From NVTR01 sp036479015 (GTDB lineage Bacteria > Pseudomonadota > Alphaproteobacteria > Rhodobacterales > Rhodobacteraceae), in the NCBI GenBank assembly GCA_036479015.1, contig JAZGFB010000008.1, positions 1 through 63,363 on the forward strand: a stretch of 63,363 nt of DNA, in the 5' to 3' direction. Of the stretch, positions 6,493-14,402 are shown one piece after another. The position numbers were made by a program, and so were the translations under genes. Numbering within the stretch: the first letter of the stretch is position 1; each line of letters begins with the position of its first letter. The notes under the pieces were generated by a model, which was given only the letters and a program-made list of their open reading frames with translations, made no database searches and had not been told where the DNA came from.

Positions 6493-7695
6493 CTACAAAT
6501 CCATCAACAGCCGCCGCGGGTCTTCCAGCGCTTCTTTTACCCGCACCAGGAAGGTCACAGCGCCTTTGCCGTCCACCACCCGGTGGTCATAGGAAAGCGC
6601 CAGGTACATCATCGGGCGGATCACCACCTGGCCGTCGATGGCCACGGGGCGGTCTTGGATTTTATGCATGCCCAGGATGCCCGATTGCGGTGGGTTCAGG
6701 ATGGGCGATGACATCAGCGAGCCATAAACACCGCCGTTGGAAATGGTAAAGGTGCCGCCCTGCATTTCGGCCATGCTTAGTTTGCCGTCACGGGCGCGCG
6801 CGCCTTTTTCGGCGATGGCCTTTTCGATGTCGGCAAATGACATGCTGTGGGCTTCGCGGATCACCGGCACCACAAGGCCGGTGGGGGTGCCCGCAGCAAT
6901 GCCCATATGGACAAAGTTTTTGTAGACGACATCGGTGCCATCAATTTCGGCGTTCACCTCGGGCACCTCATGCAGGGCATGGACGCAGGCCTTGGTGAAG
7001 AACGACATGAAGCCCAGCTTGACACCGTGTTTCTTAAGGAACAGGTCTTTGTATTCCTTTCGCAAATCCATCACGGCTGTCATGTCGACCTCATTATAGG
7101 TGGTCAGCATGGCGGCGGTGTTTTGGCTTTCTTTCAGACGCCGGGCGATGGTCTGGCGCAGGCGGGTCATCTTTACCCGTTCCTCTCGGGGCGCGTCATC
7201 GGTGGTGACCGTTTCGCGGGGCACGGCGGCTGGTGCTGCGGGGGCGCTGGCCAGGGCCTTGGCCACGTCATCCTTCATGATCCGGCCATCGCGGCCTGTG
7301 CCGGTGACTGCCGCGGCGGAAATCCCGGCCTCGGCCATGGCTTTTTTGGCGGAAGGGGCGTTTTCAACGTCTTTTCCGGATGCAGATGGTGCGGCCGCGG
7401 CTGGGGGCGTTGGGGCGGCTGGCTCTGTGGTTGGGGCCGCGCTTGGGGCAGCACTGGCCCCTTCGCTGATGGTGGCAAGCAGGGCATCAACGCCGACGGT
7501 GTCGCCCTCGGCGGCGACGATTTCGCCCAGGGTTCCGGCAACCGGGCTGGGCACTTCGACGGTGACTTTGTCGGTTTCCAGCTCGCACAGCATTTCATCA
7601 ACCGCCACGGCGTCGCCGGGTTTTTTGAACCAGGTGGCAATGGTTGCTTCGGTGACGCTTTCGCCCAGGGTGGGTACGCGGACTTGAGTGGACAT
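6493..7695 (-). CDS. odhB: 2-oxoglutarate dehydrogenase E2, dihydrolipoyllysine-residue succinyltransferase
   Basis: A 400-residue core subunit of the 2-oxoglutarate dehydrogenase complex; it transfers succinyl from lipoyl-lysine to CoA. The lipoyl domain is at residues 1-78 with the lipoylated Lys in ELETDKVTVE (about 43). An Ala/Pro-rich linker follows at about 80-107, then the E1/E3-binding domain (PSAKKAMAEAGI to GRDGRIMKDDV, about 113-145), a second linker, and the catalytic domain from about 175 with YDHRVVDGKGAVTFL near residue 370. The length is normal for the family. It starts four bases after the odhA stop, so the two are surely co-transcribed. Its last 12 codons are partly duplicated at 6030-6074. 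Confidence 0.98.
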   Translation of the reverse strand: MSTQVRVPTLGESVTEATIATWFKKPGDAVAVDEMLCELETDKVTVEVPSPVAGTLGEIVAAEGDTVGVDALLATISEGASAAPSAAPTTEPAAPTPPAAAAPSASGKDVENAPSAKKAMAEAGISAAAVTGTGRDGRIMKDDVAKALASAPAAPAAVPRETVTTDDAPREERVKMTRLRQTIARRLKESQNTAAMLTTYNEVDMTAVMDLRKEYKDLFLKKHGVKLGFMSFFTKACVHALHEVPEVNAEIDGTDVVYKNFVHMGIAAGTPTGLVVPVIREAHSMSFADIEKAIAEKGARARDGKLSMAEMQGGTFTISNGGVYGSLMSSPILNPPQSGILGMHKIQDRPVAIDGQVVIRPMMYLALSYDHRVVDGKGAVTFLVRVKEALEDPRRLLMDL

Positions 7696-7699
7696 AATC

Positions 7700-10651
7700 T
7701 TATCCTTCGATCGTTAGGGCAGCGTCTATAAGGGCTGCTTGTTGTGTTTTGTGCTGGCTGCCAAGGCCGGTGGCGGGGGACGCCGAAGACGGGCGGCCGG
7801 CATAGCTGGGGCGGGTGTTTTTGGCTTCAATCCGGGTCAGGACCCATTCGATATTGGGTTCGATAAATGTCCAGGCACCTTGGTTTTTCGGTTCTTCCTG
7901 GCACCAGACCATGTCGGCGTGTTTGAAGCGATCCAGTTCTTTGACCATGCTTAGGGCCGGGAATGGGTAGAACTGCTCGACGCGCATCAGGTAGATGTCA
8001 TCGATGCCCCGTTCATCGCGCTCGGCCAGCAGGTCAAAGTAAACCTTGCCCGAGCACATCACGACGCGTTTGATTTTCTTATCGGCCACCAGTTTAGTGT
8101 CGGAATTACCCTTTTGCGCGTCATCCCACAGCACCCGGTGAAAGCTGGAACCGGTGGTGAAATCGTCGGCGTTGGACACAGCACCCTTGTGGCGCAGCAG
8201 CGATTTGGGCGACATCATGATCAGCGGTTTGCGGTATGATCGGTGCATCTGGCGGCGCAGGATGTGGAAATAGTTCGCCGGGGTCGTGCAGTTGGCCACG
8301 ATCCAGTTGTCACCGCCGCACATTTGCAAAAACCGTTCCAGCCGGGCGCTGGAATGTTCCGGCCCCTGGCCTTCGTAGCCGTGGGGCAGCAGCATCACCA
8401 GCCCGGACATGCGCAGCCATTTGGCTTCGCCCGAACTGATGAACTGGTCGATCATGATCTGGGCGCCATTGGCGAAATCGCCAAACTGGGCTTCCCACAG
8501 CACCAGCGCGTTGGGTTCTGCCAGGCTGTAGCCATATTCAAAACCTAGCACCGCATATTCTGACAACATGCTGTCGATGACTTCGTATTTGGCTTGCCCA
8601 TCGCCAATATTGTTCAGCGGAAAATACTTTTCTTCGGTGTCCTGGTTTAAAATGCCAGAATGGCGGTGGCTAAAGGTGCCCCGGGTGCTGTCTTGGCCGG
8701 ACAGGCGCACGGGAAAACCCTCAGTCAGCAATGATCCAAAGGCCAGTGCTTCGGCGGTGGCCCAGTCAAAACCACTGCCGGTTTTGAACATATCGGCCTT
8801 GGCGGAGAACAGGCGGTTAATGGTTTTATGGGCCGGGTAATCGGCGGGCAGGCTGCACAGGGCTGCGCCGACTTTATCCATTGTTTCCTGGGGGATCGCG
8901 GTTTTTCCGCGCTGGTAGGCATCGCCCAGTTTGTCCAGATGCGACCAGCGGCCATCCAGCCAATCGGCCTTATTGGGTTTGTAGGTTTTGCCGATCTCGA
9001 ACTCGGCATTCAGATATGCCTGAAACGCGGCTTTCATATCCTCAACTTCACCTTCGGGGATCAGCCCGTCACGCACAAGGCGGTCGGTATACAGTTGCAG
9101 CGTGGTTTTTTGTTTCTTGATCCGCTTGTACATCAGGGGGTTGGTGAACATGGGTTCATCCCCCTCATTATGGCCAAAGCGGCGGTAACAGAAGATGTCG
9201 ATCACCACGTCTTTGTGGAATTTCTGGCGGAACTCGGTGGCGACGCGGGCGGCGTGGACCACGGCCTCTGGGTCGTCACCGTTCACGTGGAATATGGGCG
9301 CTTCCACCATCATGGCGATGTCGGTGGGGTAGGGTGAGGAACGCGAAAAATGCGGCGCGGTGGTGAAACCGATCTGGTTGTTCACAATGATGTGGATGGT
9401 GCCGCCGGTGCGGTGCCCCGACAGGCCCGACAGGCCGAAACATTCGGCGATCACGCCTTGGCCCGCAAAGGCCGCGTCCCCATGCAGCAGGATCGGCAGA
9501 ACCTGGCTGCGGTCGGTGTCGTTCAGGCGTTCCTGTTTGGCGCGGGCTTTGCCGATCACCACCGGGTTCACGGCCTCAAGGTGGCTGGGGTTGGCCGTCA
9601 GCGACAGATGCACCGAGTTGCCGTCAAATTCGCGATCCGAACTGGCACCAAGGTGGTATTTCACATCGCCCGAGCCGTCCACATCAGTGGGTTTGGAACT
9701 GCCACCCTGAAATTCGTTGAAAATGGCGCGGTAGGGCTTTTCCATCACGTTGGCCAACACCGAAAGGCGGCCCCGGTGGGGCATGCCAAATATGATGTCG
9801 CGCACGCCAAGGGCGCCGCCGCGTTTGACGATCTGTTCCATGGCCGGGATCAGGCTTTCGCCGCCATCCAGACCAAAACGTTTGGTGCCCATGTATTTGA
9901 CATGCAGGAATTTTTCAAAACCCTCGGCTTCCACCAGACTGTTCAGGATGGCTTTGCGCCCCTCACGGGTAAACGCGATTTCCTTGCCGTAACCTTCGAT
10001 GCGTTCCTTTAGCCAGCCGCTTTCCTGTGGGTTGGAAATATGCATGTATTGCAGCGCGAACGTGCCGCAATAGGTGCGTTTCACAATGTCGATGATCTGG
10101 CGCATTGAGGCCAGTTCCAATCCCAGTACATTGTCGATAAAAATTGGCCGGTCCATGTCGGCGTCAGTGAAACCGTATGATTTTGGGTCCAGTTCCGGGT
10201 GGTTGCCAATGTCGCGCATGCCAAGCGGATCAAGGTCGGCCACCAGATGGCCGCGAATGCGGTAGGCGCGGATGATCATGATGGCGCGTACACTGTCCAG
10301 CACCGCCTGTTTGATGGCCTCATCCGAAACGGCGACGCCTTTGTCGGCGGCTTTGGCTTTGATTTTGTCGGCGGTTTTTTCCGGTTCCGGTGCCCATTGC
10401 CCGTCAAGTGCGGCTGTCAGATCATCATTGGGAATGGGGGGCCAGTCGGCGCGGGCCCAGCTGGGACCGGCAGCATCGGCCTTGGCGTCGGTGTTGCTGT
10501 CGCCGAGTTCTTTGAAGAAACCTGCCCAGGCTTCATCAACCGCGTTCGGGTCATTGGCATAGCGGGCATAGAGCTGCTCGATATATTCCGCGTTGTGGCC
10601 CTGCAGGAAGGAGGAGGCGTGGAAGGTGTCGTTGGGGGATTGTTCGGTCAT
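7700..10651 (-). CDS. odhA: 2-oxoglutarate dehydrogenase E1 component
   Basis: A 983-residue thiamine-diphosphate enzyme that decarboxylates 2-oxoglutarate and passes succinyl to OdhB. The N-terminal segment with the E2-binding type motif is at about 10-45 (FLQGHNAEYIEQLYARY). The dehydrogenase domain includes GMPHRGRLSVLANV (about 285) and HGDAAFAGQGVIAECFGLS (about 390). The ThDP/metal region GDDPEAVVHAAR is near residue 445 and the transketolase-like pyrimidine domain runs from about 625 (LSGQDSTRGTFSHRH). The length is typical of alphaproteobacteria. A 266-bp gap rich in palindromes separates it from sucD upstream. Confidence 0.98.
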   Translation of the reverse strand: MTEQSPNDTFHASSFLQGHNAEYIEQLYARYANDPNAVDEAWAGFFKELGDSNTDAKADAAGPSWARADWPPIPNDDLTAALDGQWAPEPEKTADKIKAKAADKGVAVSDEAIKQAVLDSVRAIMIIRAYRIRGHLVADLDPLGMRDIGNHPELDPKSYGFTDADMDRPIFIDNVLGLELASMRQIIDIVKRTYCGTFALQYMHISNPQESGWLKERIEGYGKEIAFTREGRKAILNSLVEAEGFEKFLHVKYMGTKRFGLDGGESLIPAMEQIVKRGGALGVRDIIFGMPHRGRLSVLANVMEKPYRAIFNEFQGGSSKPTDVDGSGDVKYHLGASSDREFDGNSVHLSLTANPSHLEAVNPVVIGKARAKQERLNDTDRSQVLPILLHGDAAFAGQGVIAECFGLSGLSGHRTGGTIHIIVNNQIGFTTAPHFSRSSPYPTDIAMMVEAPIFHVNGDDPEAVVHAARVATEFRQKFHKDVVIDIFCYRRFGHNEGDEPMFTNPLMYKRIKKQKTTLQLYTDRLVRDGLIPEGEVEDMKAAFQAYLNAEFEIGKTYKPNKADWLDGRWSHLDKLGDAYQRGKTAIPQETMDKVGAALCSLPADYPAHKTINRLFSAKADMFKTGSGFDWATAEALAFGSLLTEGFPVRLSGQDSTRGTFSHRHSGILNQDTEEKYFPLNNIGDGQAKYEVIDSMLSEYAVLGFEYGYSLAEPNALVLWEAQFGDFANGAQIMIDQFISSGEAKWLRMSGLVMLLPHGYEGQGPEHSSARLERFLQMCGGDNWIVANCTTPANYFHILRRQMHRSYRKPLIMMSPKSLLRHKGAVSNADDFTTGSSFHRVLWDDAQKGNSDTKLVADKKIKRVVMCSGKVYFDLLAERDERGIDDIYLMRVEQFYPFPALSMVKELDRFKHADMVWCQEEPKNQGAWTFIEPNIEWVLTRIEAKNTRPSYAGRPSSASPATGLGSQHKTQQAALIDAALTIEG

Positions 10652-10740
10652 TACTTCTCACTTTCTGGTTCAGTTGAACCAAGCCATTTAGGCAGTATCC
10701 AAAGCTTGCAGGAATAATTGCACGGCATCGCCGGCCTCTC

Positions 10741-10879
10741 GGCGATTGCATGCAATCGCCTGCCTCTCGGGTATTGCATGGCAATACCCGAGAGGCAGCG
10801 CCCGGACCTCCCCGTCGTGCCGGAGGCACGCTTTCAGCGTGACGGGGAGGGCGCTATGCCCCCCCCCCGAGGTCCGGGC
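10741..10879. repeat. Cluster of strong palindromes between sucD and odhA
   Basis: Three structures in a row. (1) 10741-10760 is a perfect 20-bp palindrome with arm GGCGATTGCA. (2) 10761-10797 has perfect 17-bp arms (TGCCTCTCGGGTATTGC) around ATG. (3) 10807-10816 pairs with 10841-10850 (CCTCCCCGTC/GACGGGGAGG) around two small hairpins, giving a three-way junction; a competing outer pairing joins 10800-10810 (GCCCGGACCTC) to 10869-10879. No T-run follows on the minus strand. It may tune odhAB against sucD by attenuation or RNA stability. Confidence 0.8.
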
Positions 10880-10917
10880 GTTGACCTTTGTTTCGGTGTC
10901 GGACATCAGCATTTTGC

Positions 10918-11799
10918 CTACCCAATCGCTTCCAGCACAGCCTTACCCAGATCGGCCGGGCTGTCGGCAACCGTGATCCCGGCGGCTTTCATGGCTTCAA
11001 TCTTATCCTCGGCGCCACCTTTGCCACCGGCGACAATCGCGCCTGCGTGGCCCATGCGCCGACCAGGGGGGGCGGTGCGTCCGGCGATGAAACCGGCTGT
11101 GGGTTTCTTCCGGCCCTTTTTCGCCTCATCAATCAGGAACTGCGCGGCTTCTTCTTCGGCGCTGCCACCGATTTCGCCGATCATGATGATGGAATGGGTG
11201 TCGTCATCGGCCAGGAACATTTCCAAGATGTCGATGTGTTCGCTTCCCTTGATCGGGTCGCCACCGATGCCCACGGCTGTCGATTGGCCAAGGCCGTTGT
11301 CGGTGGTTTGCTTCACGGCCTCATAGGTCAAGGTGCCGGAGCGTGACAGCACGCCGCAAGTGCCGGGTTTGTGGATGTGGCCGGGCATGATGCCGATTTT
11401 GCATTTGCCGGGCGTGATCAGGCCGGGGCAGTTGGGGCCGATCAGGATGGAGCTTGACCCCTCAAGCGCGCGTTTGACGCGCATCATGTCAAGCACGGGA
11501 ATGCCCTCGGTGATGCAGCAGATCAGCGGGATTTCAGCGTCCAGCGCTTCCAGTATGCTGTCGGCAGCAAACGGCGGTGGCACGTAGATGACGGTGGCAT
11601 CGGCACCGGTTTTGGCCACGGCTTCATGGCAGGAATTATAGACCGGCAGGTCAAGGTGGGTTTGCCCGCCCTTGCCCGGCGTGACGCCGCCAACCATTTT
11701 GGTGCCGTAAGCAATGGCCTGTTCGGAGTGGAACGTGCCTTGGCTGCCAGTGAAACCCTGGCAGATGACGCGGGTGTTTTCGTTGATGAGAATGGCCAT
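10918..11799 (-). CDS. sucD: Succinyl-CoA ligase (ADP-forming), alpha subunit
   Basis: A 293-residue subunit that carries the phosphohistidine and binds CoA, converting succinyl-CoA to succinate with ATP formation. Visible: the CoA-binding Rossmann start (TRVICQGFTGSQGTFHSEQA, residues 9-28), GPNCPGLITPGKCKIGIMPG at about 123, and the active-site His in GRRMGHAGAIVAGGKG near residue 246. The length is normal. In most relatives it follows sucC directly; here a GT25 gene and about 310 bp separate them. The start ATG at 11799 matches the family start MAILINENTRVI. Confidence 0.98.
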   Translation of the reverse strand: MAILINENTRVICQGFTGSQGTFHSEQAIAYGTKMVGGVTPGKGGQTHLDLPVYNSCHEAVAKTGADATVIYVPPPFAADSILEALDAEIPLICCITEGIPVLDMMRVKRALEGSSSILIGPNCPGLITPGKCKIGIMPGHIHKPGTCGVLSRSGTLTYEAVKQTTDNGLGQSTAVGIGGDPIKGSEHIDILEMFLADDDTHSIIMIGEIGGSAEEEAAQFLIDEAKKGRKKPTAGFIAGRTAPPGRRMGHAGAIVAGGKGGAEDKIEAMKAAGITVADSPADLGKAVLEAIG

Positions 11800-11848
11800 C
11801 TTGAAACGTGGTCCTTTTGTTGGTCGCCCGAATTGAGCGTGTAATTGG

Positions 11849-12064
11849 TCAGCAGGGCAGGGGGCTGCCCTGGGTTTTGGGTTCCAGTAAACTGGAAAAT
11901 TGTGTGGTCATGTTGTTGTGTTGGACTAAGGTTTTGGCGCCACCCTTGGCTAGGCCGACATTCCAGAGTTGCGCAATGGCGCTGGCAAAATTTTGTACCC
12001 ACACGGCTTCGGGCAAGGCTGTGACGGCCGTTGAAATCGTAGCAAACGCAAATTCATGCGCCAT
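11849..12064 (-). CDS. Possible 71-residue protein between GT25 and sucD
   Basis: The 313 bp between the glycosyltransferase stop and the sucD start contain one plausible frame: MAHEFAFATISTAVTAL with no stop until 11849. Its third codon positions are G/C-biased (runs such as GCC GTC ACA GCC TTG CCC GAA GCC GTG), which fits a real gene, and it is on the strand of the cluster. Against it: no clear ribosome binding site, and I recognise no family. The frame could extend upstream to 12139, overlapping the GT25 gene. It might be a relic linked to the insertion that separated sucC from sucD. Nothing else is visible in this gap. Confidence 0.35.
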   Translation of the reverse strand: MAHEFAFATISTAVTALPEAVWVQNFASAIAQLWNVGLAKGGAKTLVQHNNMTTQFSSLLEPKTQGSPLPC

Positions 12065-12113
12065 GTGGCACAGGTATCTTTGCCTGAAAGGGGCAGGGCT
12101 GGCCAGCAATTGG

Positions 12114-12974
12114 CTATCCAATTTCCGTTCCTTCCACATTCATCGCAGAATCACACCAGGATACTTTTCGCAGCCTGGCCCCCCGAGCGATAATTTTCCA
12201 AAACTGCATAGGAACGAGCTTAAGTTCGTGAAATGCCCGCCTCAGCTCTCTTGGTAGATTGCTCTCGGACAAACTTGAAAGTGTTTGCCTGGAATTGGCT
12301 TCATTTTTTGGTTCGTTGCCTTGAACAACCAGGGCTGGGAACACCTGAAAGACTGATAGTGACCGTGCCAAGGGTGATATGTTGACGTTAAAAAGGAAAT
12401 GATCGATCGGCATGTCGACAGGTTTTTTCGAAACGATGCGACGGGCTGCAGCCCTACTGACAAAATAGCCCGCGCCACCAGAGTGGCGGGAATGTAGTTC
12501 GGCCAAGCGTCGCCCAGCATGATGGGTTTCTATCTTGTCCAGGACCAGAACCAATTTGTCGTCGCGCCATCTTTCAATCTTTACAATATCCGCGTTTTCA
12601 GGCCACCAGGACATATCAGAGATCCAGTGCTGAAGTTCGGCCGATAAGTACACGTCGTCTTCCAAAATCAGGCAATACGCCTCGTCTCGGACAAGGAAAT
12701 CTTCCAACAATTTTAAATGGCTGAGCGTGCAGGCCCTGTCGTGCAATCCCATATTCCCCCAATCGCCCGAGACTGAGATTTCCTTCAACTCTGCGTGGGA
12801 TTTTGGTTCGGATGCGTCCACGGCTGGCCAGAATCTTGCGCTGATGTCAATTTTGGTAAGCTGTTCTTGCATGATTTTCCGCCGTTGGGTGGCGCGTGAA
12901 AGGTTTACCACAGAAACCAAGACGCTTGCCGCAGCAGCTTGATTGTCGTGGTATTCCTTCACGGGAAAATTCAT
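12114..12974 (-). CDS. Family 25 glycosyltransferase, LPS-type, inserted between sucC and sucD
   Basis: A 286-residue GT25 protein (PF01755). Family marks: SVVNLSRATQRRKIMQEQL at about 21-39, FWPAVDAS at about 49, HDRACTLSHLKLLEDFL at about 78-94, and the DXD-like LILEDDVYL at about 102-110. GT25 enzymes add galactose or similar sugars to lipopolysaccharide at the inner membrane; the acceptor here is unknown. The ATG overlaps the sucC stop as ATGA, so translation is coupled to a TCA-cycle gene. Base composition is lower in G+C than in sucC or sucD, suggesting acquisition. It is an oddity inside an otherwise conserved operon. Confidence 0.9.
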   Translation of the reverse strand: MNFPVKEYHDNQAAAASVLVSVVNLSRATQRRKIMQEQLTKIDISARFWPAVDASEPKSHAELKEISVSGDWGNMGLHDRACTLSHLKLLEDFLVRDEAYCLILEDDVYLSAELQHWISDMSWWPENADIVKIERWRDDKLVLVLDKIETHHAGRRLAELHSRHSGGAGYFVSRAAARRIVSKKPVDMPIDHFLFNVNISPLARSLSVFQVFPALVVQGNEPKNEANSRQTLSSLSESNLPRELRRAFHELKLVPMQFWKIIARGARLRKVSWCDSAMNVEGTEIG

Positions 12975-14164
12975 CCCTTCACCGCCGCCACAATCTTCGT
13001 CGCCGCATCCGACAGATCATCCGCCGCGATTACGCCAAGGCCTGAACCGTTGATGATGGCTTTGCCTTCTTCGACGTTGGTACCTTCCAGACGCACTACT
13101 AATGGAACTTTCAGCCCGACTTCTTTCACGGCCTCAACCACACCTTCGGCGATGATGTCACAGCGCATGATGCCGCCAAAGATGTTGACCAGGATGCCTT
13201 TGACGTTGGGATCAGAGGTGATGATTTTGAAAGCCTCGGTCACCTTTTCTTTGGTGGCACCGCCGCCGACGTCTAGGAAATTGGCAGGCGAGGAGCCGAA
13301 CAGTTTGATGATGTCCATGGTGGCCATGGCCAGCCCGGCACCGTTGACCATGCACCCAATTTCGCCATCCAGCGAAATGTAGTTCAGATCGAACTTTGAG
13401 GCGGCCAGTTCTTTGGCGTCTTCTTCGCTTTCGTCGCGCAGGGCGGCGATGTCGGGCTGGCGGTAAATGGCGTTGCCGTCAAAACCCATTTTGGCGTCAA
13501 GGCAGACCAGATCACCATCATTGGTGACGATCAGCGGGTTAATTTCCAGCATCTCGCAGTCTTTTTCGACGAACATTTTATACAGCGTGCCCATCAGTGC
13601 GACGCATTGTTTGATCTGACGGCCAGTCAGCCCCAGTTCAAACGCGATGCGGCGGCCGTGAAAGCCCTGATAGCCGGTGGCCGGGTCAACGGAAAACGAC
13701 AGGATCTTTTCGGGGGTCGCGGCGGCGACCTCTTCTATGTCCATGCCGCCCTCGGTTGAGCAAACGAACGACACCTGTGACGATTGGCGATCCACCAGCA
13801 GGGCCAGGTAATATTCATGCTCAATGCCAGCGCCATCTTCGATGTAGATGCGGTTGACCTGTTTGCCAGCCGGGCCGGTTTGGTTGGTGACCAGCGTGCG
13901 GCCCAGCATTTTGGCGGCTTCGGTTGCTGCCTCTTCCACCGAGCGCGTCAGGCGGACACCGCCGGCTTCGCCAGCGTCGGCTTCTATGAAGGTACCCTTG
14001 CCGCGGCCACCGGCATGGATCTGGGCTTTGACCACCCAAACCGGGCCGTCAAGTTGCCCGGCGGCGGTTTTGGCGTCTTCGGCGCGCAGGACAGGGCGGC
14101 CTTCGGATACGGGTGCGCCGTAGCTGCGCAACAGGGCTTTGGCTTGGTATTCGTGAATATTCAT
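12971..14164 (-). CDS. sucC: Succinyl-CoA ligase (ADP-forming), beta subunit
   Basis: A 397-residue subunit with the ATP-grasp domain (residues about 1-230: MNIHEYQAKALLRSYGAPV, then QIHAGGRGKGTFI near 46) and the C-terminal CoA-ligase domain (GGATKEKVTEAFKIITSDP near 310, NIFGGIMRCD near 335). It binds nucleotide and succinate and pairs with SucD. I set the start at ATG 14164, preceded by GAAGG, rather than the upstream in-frame ATG 14206, because the family begins MNIHEYQ. Two TGTGATCACA palindromes lie 108-140 bp upstream, and a terminator behind mdh suggests sucC has its own promoter. Confidence 0.98.
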   Translation of the reverse strand: MNIHEYQAKALLRSYGAPVSEGRPVLRAEDAKTAAGQLDGPVWVVKAQIHAGGRGKGTFIEADAGEAGGVRLTRSVEEAATEAAKMLGRTLVTNQTGPAGKQVNRIYIEDGAGIEHEYYLALLVDRQSSQVSFVCSTEGGMDIEEVAAATPEKILSFSVDPATGYQGFHGRRIAFELGLTGRQIKQCVALMGTLYKMFVEKDCEMLEINPLIVTNDGDLVCLDAKMGFDGNAIYRQPDIAALRDESEEDAKELAASKFDLNYISLDGEIGCMVNGAGLAMATMDIIKLFGSSPANFLDVGGGATKEKVTEAFKIITSDPNVKGILVNIFGGIMRCDIIAEGVVEAVKEVGLKVPLVVRLEGTNVEEGKAIINGSGLGVIAADDLSDAATKIVAAVKG

Positions 14165-14272
14165 GGGGCTGCCTTCGTGCTGATATAATTGCCCATGATA
14201 TTGCACGTAGGATACGGGTGAATAAACGCTTATTTGCCGTTAGCGCATAAACTTTGGTAAATTAGCTGCGTT

Positions 14273-14303
14273 TGTGATCACAGTAATATTTTGTGTGATC
14301 ACA
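14273..14303 (-). promoter_or_regulatory. Twin TGTGATCACA operators upstream of sucC
   Basis: Perfect 10-bp palindromes at 14273-14282 and 14294-14303. Their centres are 21 bp apart, about two helical turns, so two dimers could bind side by side. They lie between the mdh terminator and sucC. The core equals that at the GntR gene start and before sdhC. Whether they activate or repress is not visible. Confidence 0.65.
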
Positions 14304-14352
14304 TAACGCAAAACCGGGCAATCAGAATTCAAGCGGCCCGTTACAAAACGGA

Positions 14353-14381
14353 AAATGCCGAGCCTGTAGGGCCCGGCATTT
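14353..14381 (-). terminator. Hairpin terminator behind mdh
   Basis: On the minus strand, 12-bp arms AAATGCCGGGCC and GGCTCGGCATTT, with one C.A mismatch, surround CTACA and are followed by TTCCGTTTT. It separates mdh from the sucC promoter region and marks mdh as its own transcription unit. Confidence 0.7.
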
Positions 14382-14402
14382 AAGATATTTTTTAATTGGC
14401 GC

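Noticed and set aside
6847..7731. 294-residue plus-strand frame opposite odhB
   Set aside because: It is antisense to odhB, is Gly- and His-rich low-complexity sequence with no family resemblance, and has only the codon bias expected from the reverse of a GC-rich gene.
9350..10012. 220-residue plus-strand frame opposite odhA
   Set aside because: Shadow of odhA; no domain and no ribosome binding site.
14273..14303. CRP sites before sucC
   Set aside because: CRP/FNR boxes have TGTGA-N6-TCACA. Here the half-sites touch (TGTGATCACA), which does not fit CRP spacing and suits GntR-type binding better.
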